Shown here in pieces: positions 5,949 through 11,920 of a stretch of DNA of 11,920 bases. Made by a program: the position numbers and the translations under genes. The notes beneath the pieces are model-generated. The model made no database searches, was not told the origin of the DNA, and saw only the letters and a program-made list of their open reading frames with translations. Within the stretch, counting starts at the first letter, position 1. Every line of letters begins with the position of its first letter. Location: the NCBI GenBank assembly GCA_016781725.1, contig JADDPU010000285.1:1-11920 (forward strand), given 5' to 3'. Source of the DNA: Rubrobacter sp. (GTDB lineage Bacteria > Actinomycetota > Rubrobacteria > Rubrobacterales > Rubrobacteraceae).

Positions 5949-8414
5949 GTGTCAGATCCCATACCCAAAGACGGAGAAATTGAGGCCGGAGGGTCCGAGC
6001 CCGCCGATGAAGCCAACAGGCTACCGCCGGGGAACCTGCCTGAGGAGTTGCTCCTGCGGCGCCTGGGGAGGCTCGATACCCGGCGAGCGCTGGCCGAGCT
6101 GTGTAGGAGCGTGCCGGGGCTAGAGGAGGTCCTACTCCCGCGGGGCATCCAGGCCGACGCCCTCACCCGCAAGTCCGGGGGCGGCGCGCCCCTCCTGCGG
6201 GGCATAGCGCGCAGGGTCTTGCAGGACGCCGCCGCGTGGGGCGCCTTCCGCACCGCCATCCAGGAGCAGATCCCGCCAGAGACCTTCGAGGCGCTGGAAG
6301 GCCTCTCCGCCGAGAGCCTGGAGGAACTCGCGCGGGCCCACACCACCGAAGGGCTGCTGCTGGCGGCCCTGAGCGCCGAGGAGGAGCCCGAGGACGGCAT
6401 CGTCGAGCTCCTCGTCGAGGCGTGGCGGGAGGAGCAGGGCGAGGCCGAGAAGCGGGCCTCGAAGGACGCCCGCACCAGGGACCTCGAGGCCGAGCTCGAG
6501 CGCCTCAAGCAGGAGAACGAGCGGCTCTCCTTCGCCACCCGGGCCGCCAAAGAGCGGGCCGCCGCCCTGGCGGAGGAGGTAGAGGTTCTGACCGGCGAGC
6601 GCGAGGGCGCCTCCGCGCAGGTAAGGAAGGCGGAGGAGAAGGCAGCGTCTGCCCTGGACCAGCGGGGCAGGCTCGACGAGCGCATCGCCCACCTCGAGCG
6701 GCGGGACGCCCAGCTCGAGCGGGCGCTCGAGGGTGAGCGAACCGCCTACTCCAGGGCGGCCGAGCGCCTCGAGGAGCTCCACGAGGAGCTCGGGCGGGTG
6801 GCCGCGGAGCGCGACCGGATCCGCGACGCCCTACAGCACGCCAGGTTCACCGACGACGGCTTCGGGGAGCTGCTCGTGCGGTCCATCAAGAACGAGGTCG
6901 GGGCCCTGCCCGCCACCCTCGACAACACCGCGCAGGCCGCGCGCCTCCTCGAGTTCATGGGCAAGGTCCTCCAGGCGCACACGGACCTGCGGGCACCGAG
7001 GGAACCGCGATCCCCATCCTCCGTGGAGCGAGACCCCGAAGACGCCGACCCTTCTTTAGCGAGCCCGCCGGAGAGGTCCGAAGGGCCGGCGGATAACGGC
7101 ACCAGGCGCCCTAGGGTCGGGGGCTACGGCAAACCCAGGCCGACGCTCTCCTTCCGGGCCTTGGGCGGGGCAGGGGAGGTCGGCGGCAGCAGCCATCTCC
7201 TGGACTTCGGCAAGACCAGGGTTCTGGTCGACGCCGGGATCAAGCCCGACGGCAGGGGGCCCGTAACTCCCGACTTCGCCGGGATCGAAGGGCTCGACGC
7301 CGCGGTAGTAACGCACGCCCACCTCGACCATTGCGGGGCGCTCCCGCTGCTGGTGCGCGACCGGCCTGACGTGCCGATCTACTGCACGCCCCCTTCGGCG
7401 AAGCTGATAGTGAGCGCGCTCAACGACCACGCGGCGATGGGCGGCGGGCTACCACGGGGAGCACCCATCCACGAGGTCAAGAGGCGCCTGGTACCCGTAC
7501 CCTTCGGCAAGCCGCTCAAGGTCGGGGACGCGAAGATCACGCTGACCGAGAGCGGCCACATCCTGGGAGCGGCGAGCGTCCTCGTCGAGTCGGGGCCGGC
7601 TACCGTCTTCCATACAGGGGACATCTGCATGGAGGACCACTTCTCGATCCCCTCGGCCCGGCTGCCGAACGTGAGGGACATAGACCTCCTGATCATGGAG
7701 GCTACCCTGGCCGATCAGAAGCCCCAGCCTTTCTCCGAGTCCATAAGGACGATGGTCGAGGTCATAAACGAGACCACGCTCGAGCGGGGCGGGACGGTCT
7801 TGATCCCGACCTACGCCCTGGGGCAGGCCCAGGAGATCATCCTCGGCATCAAGCACTACGGTAAGGAGTACGGCCTGGACCGCGACGTCTTTATCTACGT
7901 CGACGGCTCGGTGGTTACTACCTCGGAGAGGCTCTACGCCGAGCAGCTCGGGTACATGAAGCCGTATTTGCAGCACAGCGACCCGCGCGAGATCTTTTTC
8001 TCCGAGAACATCCGGGCCGTCGCCAACGACGATGCGGCGCGCGAGCGCATCCTCTCGAACCCCTGCGCGATTATCGCCTCGCCGGTGACGATGCAGGGCG
8101 GGGCGAGCGCCTTCTACCGCAGACGCCTGGAGACGAGCTCGAGGAACGCGGTGATCCTGCCGTCGAACGCCGCCTCCTCCTACGGGACGCACCGCGCCGC
8201 CGGCGAGGAGGAGCAGTGGCGCGTCGAGCGGGTCAGTTTCGCCGCCCACTGCACGCAGGACGAGCTGCTCGGCATAACGGAGAAGCTGAACCCCCGTCAG
8301 ATCATCCTGATCCACGGCTCCCGGCGACGCATAAGCGACCTCGCCTTCAGGCTCGCCCCGAACCACAAGATCCACACCCCGACCGTCGGCGAGACCGTCC
8401 GTACCGTCCTGTAG
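5949..8414 (+). CDS. Fusion protein: N-terminal helical/coiled-coil region + CPSF73-type MBL/beta-CASP ribonuclease
   Basis: Predicted 821-residue cytoplasmic protein. Residues 30-160 form an unrecognised helical region. About 165-295 is a long Glu/Arg/Leu/Ala-rich coiled coil. 300-350 is another short helical segment, and 351-398 a Pro/Ser-rich linker. The nuclease follows (399-821) with every beta-CASP metal motif: D428, HAHLDH (456-461), H537 in SGHILGAAS, D558 in HTGDI, E584 (motif A), H767 in FAAHCTQDEL (motif B) and H789 in LIHGS (motif C). SGHILGAAS places it with CPSF73/TTHA0252-like enzymes rather than bacterial RNase J, which has a different motif 3. Endonucleolytic RNA cleavage using two zinc ions is therefore expected. 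A good ribosome site (GGAGGGAG, 5937-5944) supports the GTG start. The stop overlaps the next gene by one base. The N-terminal region may mediate oligomerisation or partner binding; that is inference. Confidence 0.9.
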   Translation: MSDPIPKDGEIEAGGSEPADEANRLPPGNLPEELLLRRLGRLDTRRALAELCRSVPGLEEVLLPRGIQADALTRKSGGGAPLLRGIARRVLQDAAAWGAFRTAIQEQIPPETFEALEGLSAESLEELARAHTTEGLLLAALSAEEEPEDGIVELLVEAWREEQGEAEKRASKDARTRDLEAELERLKQENERLSFATRAAKERAAALAEEVEVLTGEREGASAQVRKAEEKAASALDQRGRLDERIAHLERRDAQLERALEGERTAYSRAAERLEELHEELGRVAAERDRIRDALQHARFTDDGFGELLVRSIKNEVGALPATLDNTAQAARLLEFMGKVLQAHTDLRAPREPRSPSSVERDPEDADPSLASPPERSEGPADNGTRRPRVGGYGKPRPTLSFRALGGAGEVGGSSHLLDFGKTRVLVDAGIKPDGRGPVTPDFAGIEGLDAAVVTHAHLDHCGALPLLVRDRPDVPIYCTPPSAKLIVSALNDHAAMGGGLPRGAPIHEVKRRLVPVPFGKPLKVGDAKITLTESGHILGAASVLVESGPATVFHTGDICMEDHFSIPSARLPNVRDIDLLIMEATLADQKPQPFSESIRTMVEVINETTLERGGTVLIPTYALGQAQEIILGIKHYGKEYGLDRDVFIYVDGSVVTTSERLYAEQLGYMKPYLQHSDPREIFFSENIRAVANDDAARERILSNPCAIIASPVTMQGGASAFYRRRLETSSRNAVILPSNAASSYGTHRAAGEEEQWRVERVSFAAHCTQDELLGITEKLNPRQIILIHGSRRRISDLAFRLAPNHKIHTPTVGETVRTVL

Positions 8415-8755
8415 TGCCGCGGGAGCTACCGGAGGTCATCCGCCTGCGCGACGCGCGCGGCGCGCGACCCGAGAACGCCGCGGGCATCGGGGAGTTCTGG
8501 TACGAGCCTGAGGTCTGGAACCTACCCCTCTCCCCCACCGCCCGCGTCCTCTACGCGGGCCTTTGCTCTTTTCTGGGACACCGCGAGATCAACCGCAAGG
8601 ACCTGCGCAACACCCTTAAGGGCTCCTCTGACCCCGAGATACTGGAAGCCCTCGAAGAGCTGGTCGGCCGCAACCTCCTGGAATCCGCCGATCATCCACC
8701 CGCTGGCGGCCCGCCAGCCTACGCCGTGTATTCGGTGAGGGAGTTCGGAGCCTAG
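8414..8755 (+). CDS. Small winged-helix-like protein
   Basis: A predicted 113-residue protein. After a basic N-terminus, residues about 26-92 read FWYEPEVWNLPLSPTARVLYAGLCSF, then a helix and a second helix around EILEALEELVGRNLLES. This resembles the helix-turn-helix modules of phage and plasmid replication-type proteins, where a hydrophobic segment, a 'LSPTAKLVY' helix and a helix-turn-helix follow one another. DNA or RNA binding is therefore plausible, but this is a pattern judgement. The frame stays open far upstream inside the nuclease gene; I chose GTG 8414, which overlaps the nuclease stop as TAGTG and suggests translational coupling. There is no ribosome site before it. A CTG at 8444 lies 8 bases after GGAGG (8431-8435) and is an alternative start that would give 103 residues. 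The stop codon interlocks with that of the opposite gene through CTAG. Confidence 0.75.
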   Translation: MPRELPEVIRLRDARGARPENAAGIGEFWYEPEVWNLPLSPTARVLYAGLCSFLGHREINRKDLRNTLKGSSDPEILEALEELVGRNLLESADHPPAGGPPAYAVYSVREFGA

Positions 8756-9372
8756 CGGGGGAGGCGCGTCTCGGTAGGGAACGCCTTGCCTTCGAGGTGA
8801 TCCGAGAGGGTGTAGGCGCCGCCGGCCCAGCAGCGTCCCACGCCCCCGGTCGTCGCCGCCAAATCCACGAGCCGCCCCAGGATCCTCAGGCAGAAGCCGT
8901 TGAGGACCTCGTCGGGGTCGTCGGTCTTGCCGCGCGCCTTCGCCACGAAGAGGCCCTTTGTCTTCCACAGCCCGTCGCGGTAGACGGCGAAGGTCTGGCA
9001 GGGTTCCGCCCCTGCCGCCCCGGACCAGCCGAGGACGCGGCCCGAGTATCCCGAAGGATCCAGGCTGTAGCGGCTCAGATCCTCGTGCATGAGGTCCTCG
9101 TCGGTCTCGGCGGCCGCGCCCCGTATGGGCGCGAATGAGACGCCCGCCTCGGAGCCGGCCACGGCCCGCAGGTCGAGCACGCCGCCCGCGTGGGTGGTCT
9201 CCACCCGAAGCCCGGCCTGCCGCCCCAACTCCGCGGCGTACTCGAGCCCGGTGAAGAGGCGCCCGGAGAAGCCGCGCGCGGCGTCCTCGGCCTGCCGGAT
9301 GAGCTCTAGCGAGCGGTCGGCCTCGTCGCGGTAGCGGCGCAGACGGACTAGCGCGCTCTCCTCGAAGCCCAA
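8752..9372 (-). CDS. Hypothetical protein (206 residues), distal gene of the dehydrogenase operon
   Basis: I do not recognise this family. The N-terminal 50 residues are helical and charged (LVRLRRYRDEADRSLELIRQAEDAARG). The middle part looks like alternating strands (GVLDLRAVAG, AGVSFAPI). A later segment has aromatic residues and strands (FAVYRDGLWKTKGLFVAKA), then a helix (VLNGFCLRILGRLVDLAA). There is no signal peptide or membrane helix. Three cysteines are spread out (in PCQTF, GFCLR and RCWAG), not in a CxxC pair. The start is TTG at 9372, nine bases after the dehydrogenase stop, with AGGGG as ribosome site overlapping that stop, so the two genes are very likely co-transcribed. Its stop overlaps that of the winged-helix gene on the other strand. 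Codon usage is like its neighbours, so the gene is probably real, but its role is unknown. Confidence 0.72.
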   Translation of the reverse strand: MGFEESALVRLRRYRDEADRSLELIRQAEDAARGFSGRLFTGLEYAAELGRQAGLRVETTHAGGVLDLRAVAGSEAGVSFAPIRGAAAETDEDLMHEDLSRYSLDPSGYSGRVLGWSGAAGAEPCQTFAVYRDGLWKTKGLFVAKARGKTDDPDEVLNGFCLRILGRLVDLAATTGGVGRCWAGGAYTLSDHLEGKAFPTETRLPR

Positions 9373-9381
9373 GAAGGACCC

Positions 9382-10164
9382 CTAGTCCTTCGCCCAGGAG
9401 CGGAGCGCGCGATCGGCGAGGCCCGGGAGGAGGGTGACTCCCGCGACGAAGAGGCGGTCGGCGAGGGTGACGTACACGTCTCTAGGACCCTTCTCGGCGG
9501 CGTCCGCGATACTCGCGGCCACCCTCTCGGGGGTCACGCCCTTCGGGCGCCAGCCGCGCTTCTCGTCCCTGGTGCGCCGGGAGTTCTCCCGGAAGGAGGT
9601 GCGGGTCGTACCGGGGTAGACGCTGGTGACCGAGACTCCCCCTTTCGCCAGCTCGACGCGCAGGGCGTCCGAGAGGGCGTTGAGGGCGAACTTGCTGGCG
9701 CAGTAGCCGCCGACCTTCGGGATGGCGCGCTTGCCCACGACCGACGAGACGTTGACGATCCTGCCACCTCGCCCCATGCGCGGCAGCGCAGCCTGGATGC
9801 AGTTCAGAGGACCGACGGTGTTGACCTCGAAGACGTAGCGCAAATCCTCCGGCCGCAGCTCGGAGACCCGGCCCGAGAGCCCGAGCCCCGCGTTGTTGAC
9901 GAGGATGTCCAGGGCCCCGAACTCTTCGACGGTTCGCCCGACCATGGCCTCTACGGACTCCCTATCCGTGACGTCGGTCTTCGCGAAGATCGCCAGCCCG
10001 CCCGAGGCCGAGACCTCGCCGACCAGCGCCTCGAGCTTCTCCGCGTCCCGCGCCGCAACCACTACCGAGGCGCCGCGGGACGCCAGCTCGCGTGCCGTCG
10101 CCTCGCCGATGCCGCTCGACGCGCCGGTCACGACTGCCACCTTGCCTTTGAGGGCCTGCTCCAG
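9382..10164 (-). CDS. Short-chain dehydrogenase/reductase (classical SDR)
   Basis: A Rossmann-fold NAD(P)-dependent oxidoreductase. Numbering from the GTG at 10140: cofactor motif TGASSGIG (5-12), NNAG (82-85), Asn107, catalytic Ser133, Tyr146 and Lys150 (YCASK) and PG (176-177). AARDAEK after the second strand, with an Arg rather than an acidic residue, leans towards NADPH. Length is normal for the family. The GTG begins right at the first strand, while classical SDRs nearly always have a few residues, often LxGK, before VAVVTG. The in-frame codons upstream of the GTG encode Leu-Glu-Gln-Ala-Leu-Lys-Gly-Lys, starting at CTG 10164 with AAGGGG seven bases before it; no ATG, GTG or TTG is available there. 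I therefore chose CTG 10164 (260 residues); the fallback is GTG 10140 (252 residues). Substrate unknown. Co-transcribed with the 206-residue gene downstream. Confidence 0.88.
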   Translation of the reverse strand: MEQALKGKVAVVTGASSGIGEATARELASRGASVVVAARDAEKLEALVGEVSASGGLAIFAKTDVTDRESVEAMVGRTVEEFGALDILVNNAGLGLSGRVSELRPEDLRYVFEVNTVGPLNCIQAALPRMGRGGRIVNVSSVVGKRAIPKVGGYCASKFALNALSDALRVELAKGGVSVTSVYPGTTRTSFRENSRRTRDEKRGWRPKGVTPERVAASIADAAEKGPRDVYVTLADRLFVAGVTLLPGLADRALRSWAKD

Positions 10165-10219
10165 GGGTGCGCCCCTTAACCGTCGTCGGGGTCGCGGAGA
10201 TCTTTTGCGAGGACGGTCC

Positions 10220-10396
10220 TCACCACGAGGGGCGCCACGGCGGGAAGACGGGGGGATCGGGTTGGCGCGCGGAGATGTCGTAGAGCTGGCGGAACACCGC
10301 GAGGATCTCCTCCTTGCGCCGTTCCTCGCGGGCCGTGAGCCTCTGCGAGTGCTTCAGGTCCTCCAGCCAGCGCAGGCTGCGCGTCTTGCTGACCAC
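10220..10396 (-). CDS. Small basic protein (58 residues), unknown function
   Basis: A short frame between the dehydrogenase and the divergent coaC-like gene. It encodes 58 residues: a basic helical part (KTRSLRWLEDLKHSQRL), a charged helix (TAREERRKEEILAVFRQLYDI) and a Pro/Trp-rich end (QPDPPVFPPWRPSW). The mix of amphipathic helix, conserved-looking Trp and Pro residues and GC-rich third positions looks like real coding sequence, while a longer minus-strand frame across the same stretch gives low-complexity Pro/Arg/Gly text. The start is GTG 10396 with AAGGA nine bases upstream. The stop is 55 bases before the likely dehydrogenase start, so they probably share a transcript. No signal peptide or cysteines. 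I do not recognise the family. It could bind nucleic acid or a protein partner given its charge, but that is a guess. Confidence 0.6.
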   Translation of the reverse strand: MVSKTRSLRWLEDLKHSQRLTAREERRKEEILAVFRQLYDISARQPDPPVFPPWRPSW

Positions 10397-10551
10397 TATC
10401 CCTCTTCCTTCCGCTCCTGATGGTCCAACTCTCTCGGGCCTCTTTCTCTCCGTGCGCCCACCGGTCCGCCGGCCGGGGCACGTATAGTACCATCTCAGAA
10501 CGCCCTACCCACCCGGAGTCTCGAGTACCCAGCTCCGATATACTTGGCGAC
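10397..10551. promoter_or_regulatory. Divergent intergenic region with candidate promoters
   Basis: These 155 bases separate the minus-strand 58-residue gene from the plus-strand flavoprotein gene. Around 10483-10488 the plus strand reads TATAGT and the minus strand TACTAT, either of which fits TANNNT; on the minus strand it would give a leader of about 80 bases to the 58-residue gene. A separate TATACT at 10539-10544 serves the flavoprotein gene. The plus-strand frame is open across this region, but its residues look non-coding and do not resemble the flavoprotein family. Confidence 0.35.
10539..10544 (+). promoter_or_regulatory. Candidate -10 box giving a leaderless flavoprotein mRNA
   Basis: TATACT, one mismatch from TATAAT, ends 7 bases before the GTG at 10552, so transcription should begin at or next to the start codon. 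The bases between (TGGCGAC) contain no ribosome binding site. No clear -35 was found at the expected distance. Confidence 0.45.
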
Positions 10552-11130
10552 GTGGACGGTGGCGGGAAGATACTCGTCGGGGTGACAGGCGGCATCGCGG
10601 CGTACAAGGCGCCCGGCGTGATCCGACGCCTCAGAGAATCCGGCCACGAGGTGAGGGTCGCCGCCACCGAAGCCGCCTTCCGGTTCATCCCAGAGGAGAC
10701 CCTGGCGATCGCCGCCGGCGATCACGTCCACACGGAGAGGACCTGGTGGGAACGCTCGGGCCGCGTCGAACACGTCTCCCTGGCCCGGTGGGCCGACCTC
10801 GTGCTCGTCGCCCCGGCGACCGCCGACTCGATGGCCCGGGCGGCCGTGGGCTTGGGCGACGACCTGCTCTCGGCCACGATCCTCGCCGGGGCGAAGCGTG
10901 TCCTTTGGGCCCCCGCCATGAACCCGGAGATGTGGAGCAACCCGGCCACGGCCCGCAACGTCGAGACCCTAAAAGGCTGGGGCCACCGCTTCGTCGGGCC
11001 GGCCGAGGGCCTCATGGCGTCGGCCGAGGAGCAACCCGGCGTCGGGCGCCTCGCGGAGGAGGCGGAGATCGTCGCCGCCGCCGAAGCGGCGCTCTCTTCG
11101 GACGAGAGCCAGCCGGACCCTGGCTCCTAG
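10552..11130 (+). CDS. CoaC-like flavoprotein (HFCD family; phosphopantothenoylcysteine decarboxylase homologue)
   Basis: 192 residues covering only the CoaC half of bacterial CoaBC. Family marks: KILVGVTGGIAAYK (6-19) with the flavin-binding glycines, His74 in RVEHVSLARWAD, the FMN segment VAPATADSMARAAVGLGDDLL (86-106), and PAMNPEMW (121-128) with the key Asn124. CoaC decarboxylates 4'-phosphopantothenoylcysteine in coenzyme A synthesis. The substrate flap, ACG in E. coli Dfp, reads GLMASAEE here (153-160), with Ser157 where the catalytic Cys stands. Some actinobacterial homologues, as I recall, also lack this Cys, so activity is not excluded. No CoaB synthetase domain follows, since the next gene is on the opposite strand, so it is either a split CoaC or another HFCD decarboxylase. 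GTG 10552 was chosen because it precedes the first strand directly and follows TATACT; upstream residues do not look like the family. Confidence 0.85.
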   Translation: MDGGGKILVGVTGGIAAYKAPGVIRRLRESGHEVRVAATEAAFRFIPEETLAIAAGDHVHTERTWWERSGRVEHVSLARWADLVLVAPATADSMARAAVGLGDDLLSATILAGAKRVLWAPAMNPEMWSNPATARNVETLKGWGHRFVGPAEGLMASAEEQPGVGRLAEEAEIVAAAEAALSSDESQPDPGS

Positions 11131-11843
11131 AACCCGGCGCAGCTGCTGGTCGAGTCCTCCAACCAACCGCCGGAATCCCTGAAGAACGCGACGGTGGCCA
11201 CCACCCGGCCGTCGCGCACCACGCGAACGATCCTTCTCTCCTGGCTCTCCGGATAGCCGGCCAGCTCCACTGTGTCGCCCTCCCGCAGCCGATTCGAGAG
11301 GCCACGCCGGACCATCTCGACAGGATCCCCCTCTTTGCCCTCTGCCCCGGCGGCGTACTGGGGACCCCCGCCGACCGCCATGCCGCCCTGGCACTGGAGC
11401 TCGACCGGCTTGTAGAAGCCTTCCGGGTCCACGACTCGCAAGGTCTGGTAATCGGTGCCGACCCCGTCCACGGGAGGCTTCTCGCAGCCGACCCTGGCCT
11501 CTCCAGGCGGGTAGCCCACGACGTGCTTGCTCCCGCCGCGCGGGGCGCTTCCGCCCTCTCCTCCGCCCGCGGGGTCCTCGAACGAGTACCCGGCCTCGGC
11601 ATCGAGACGGTTGTCGATCACGAGATGCACCCCGTCGGAACGGGCCTTTACGACGGGCGTGAGAACGCGCGTCCCATCCCGGCCACACACGATGCGGGCG
11701 GTCTCCGGAGCCTCTTCTCGGCCTGAAGGCGCCTCAGGCTCATCGGTCGCGGCCGGCCCGCACCCGTCCAGGAGCGAGGCCACCGCGAAAAGGCAAAGCA
11801 ACGCGACGAGGTACCTCACGGCGCCCGCAACCTCACGTTCCAT
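11127..11843 (-). CDS. Predicted secreted lipoprotein with four conserved-looking cysteines
   Basis: A 238-residue protein with a lipoprotein signal: a charged N-terminus, hydrophobic core YLVALLCLFAVASLL (11-25) and lipobox-like LDGC with lipidated Cys28. Asp before the Gly is unusual but tolerable in a lipobox. An acidic Pro/Glu linker follows, then the mature domain with four further cysteines (C53, C120, C151, C235), enough for two disulfides outside the cell. Strands are suggested at TRVLTPVVKA, GVHLVIDNRL and RIVRVVRDGRVVATVAFF. I do not recognise a family or an enzymatic motif. The ATG start has a good ribosome site GGAGG five bases upstream. The stop codon overlaps that of the flavoprotein gene on the other strand by CTAG. 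Membrane-surface location is well supported; function is unknown. Confidence 0.82.
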   Translation of the reverse strand: MEREVAGAVRYLVALLCLFAVASLLDGCGPAATDEPEAPSGREEAPETARIVCGRDGTRVLTPVVKARSDGVHLVIDNRLDAEAGYSFEDPAGGGEGGSAPRGGSKHVVGYPPGEARVGCEKPPVDGVGTDYQTLRVVDPEGFYKPVELQCQGGMAVGGGPQYAAGAEGKEGDPVEMVRRGLSNRLREGDTVELAGYPESQERRIVRVVRDGRVVATVAFFRDSGGWLEDSTSSCAGF

Positions 11844-11876
11844 CGCTACCTCCGGCTCGGGAGATCCACCCCCGAT

Positions 11877-11882
11877 AGTCTA
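11877..11882 (-). promoter_or_regulatory. Candidate -10 box for the lipoprotein gene
   Basis: On the minus strand TAGACT lies 33 bases upstream of the lipoprotein ATG, the same hexamer as before the 90-residue gene at 5828. A start near 11870 would leave a leader of about 27 bases that contains the GGAGG ribosome site. No -35 was recognised. The remaining bases to the window end hold nothing else I can identify. Confidence 0.3.
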
Positions 11883-11920
11883 CAGCCATCCGGCCACCCG
11901 AGGAGCTACGGGGCGGCTGG

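Noticed and set aside
8216..8413. Longer version of the winged-helix gene starting inside the nuclease gene
   Set aside because: The extra residues are an Arg/Pro-rich shadow of the nuclease C-terminus; the GTG at 8414 is the natural coupled start.
10420..10551. N-terminal extension of the flavoprotein to an upstream ATG
   Set aside because: The extra 44 residues look random, do not match the family N-terminus, and would cover both candidate promoter hexamers.
10176..10688. Minus-strand 170-residue open frame over the 58-residue gene and the intergenic region
   Set aside because: It is low-complexity and crosses the promoter region and the start of the flavoprotein gene. The 58-residue frame has a better ribosome site and more protein-like composition.
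10746..11726. Long plus-strand open frame across the flavoprotein and lipoprotein genes
   Set aside because: It is Arg/Gly/Pro-rich shadow sequence; the overlapping frames encode a recognisable flavoprotein and a lipoprotein with proper starts.
1..11920. CRISPR array, insertion sequence or phage genes
   Set aside because: The only tandem repeat is the 18-bp coding repeat in the kinase. No transposase, integrase, spaced direct repeats or terminal inverted repeats were seen.

Overview
This GC-rich window fits an actinomycete chromosome. The gene order PP2C phosphatase - FtsW/RodA - class B PBP - PASTA kinase is the classic actinobacterial growth and division cluster. GTG starts are frequent, and several genes have a TANNNT hexamer just upstream of the start codon with no ribosome binding site, as in leaderless actinobacterial mRNAs. 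A deep-branching lineage such as Rubrobacter is my best guess; it comes from the overall look of the proteins and no search was run.

Region 1 (1-5514, plus strand) is one tightly packed operon: the 3' end of a membrane-anchored PP2C phosphatase (pstP-like), an FtsW/RodA glycan polymerase, a PbpA-like transpeptidase and a PknB-like kinase with four PASTA repeats. Polymerase and transpeptidase form the synthetic pair. Kinase and phosphatase set the phosphorylation state of cell-wall and division proteins in response to wall fragments. Only one kinase is present. It may also have its own internal promoter (TATAAT at 3316-3321). Its extracellular C-terminus carries an unusual repeat-containing charged tail.

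Region 2 (5515-8755) has a 90-residue orphan gene on the minus strand, diverging from a two-gene plus-strand unit. The first gene of that unit is an 821-residue protein joining a long N-terminal helical/coiled-coil region to a complete CPSF73-type metallo-beta-lactamase/beta-CASP nuclease. The second is a small winged-helix-like protein whose start overlaps the nuclease stop. This is the least familiar part of the window and the best candidate for an undescribed system, probably in RNA processing.

Region 3 (8752-10396, minus strand) is a likely operon of three genes, in transcription order: a 58-residue small protein, a short-chain dehydrogenase (probably starting at a CTG) and a 206-residue orphan.

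Region 4 (10397-11920) has a stand-alone CoaC/HFCD flavoprotein on the plus strand, with Ser where the E. coli enzyme has its catalytic Cys. Opposite it, convergent, is a four-cysteine predicted lipoprotein. Both convergent gene ends in the window (8752-8755 and 11127-11130) overlap through the same 4-base CTAG, so the two stop codons interlock. No RNA genes, insertion sequences, CRISPR arrays or phage genes were seen.
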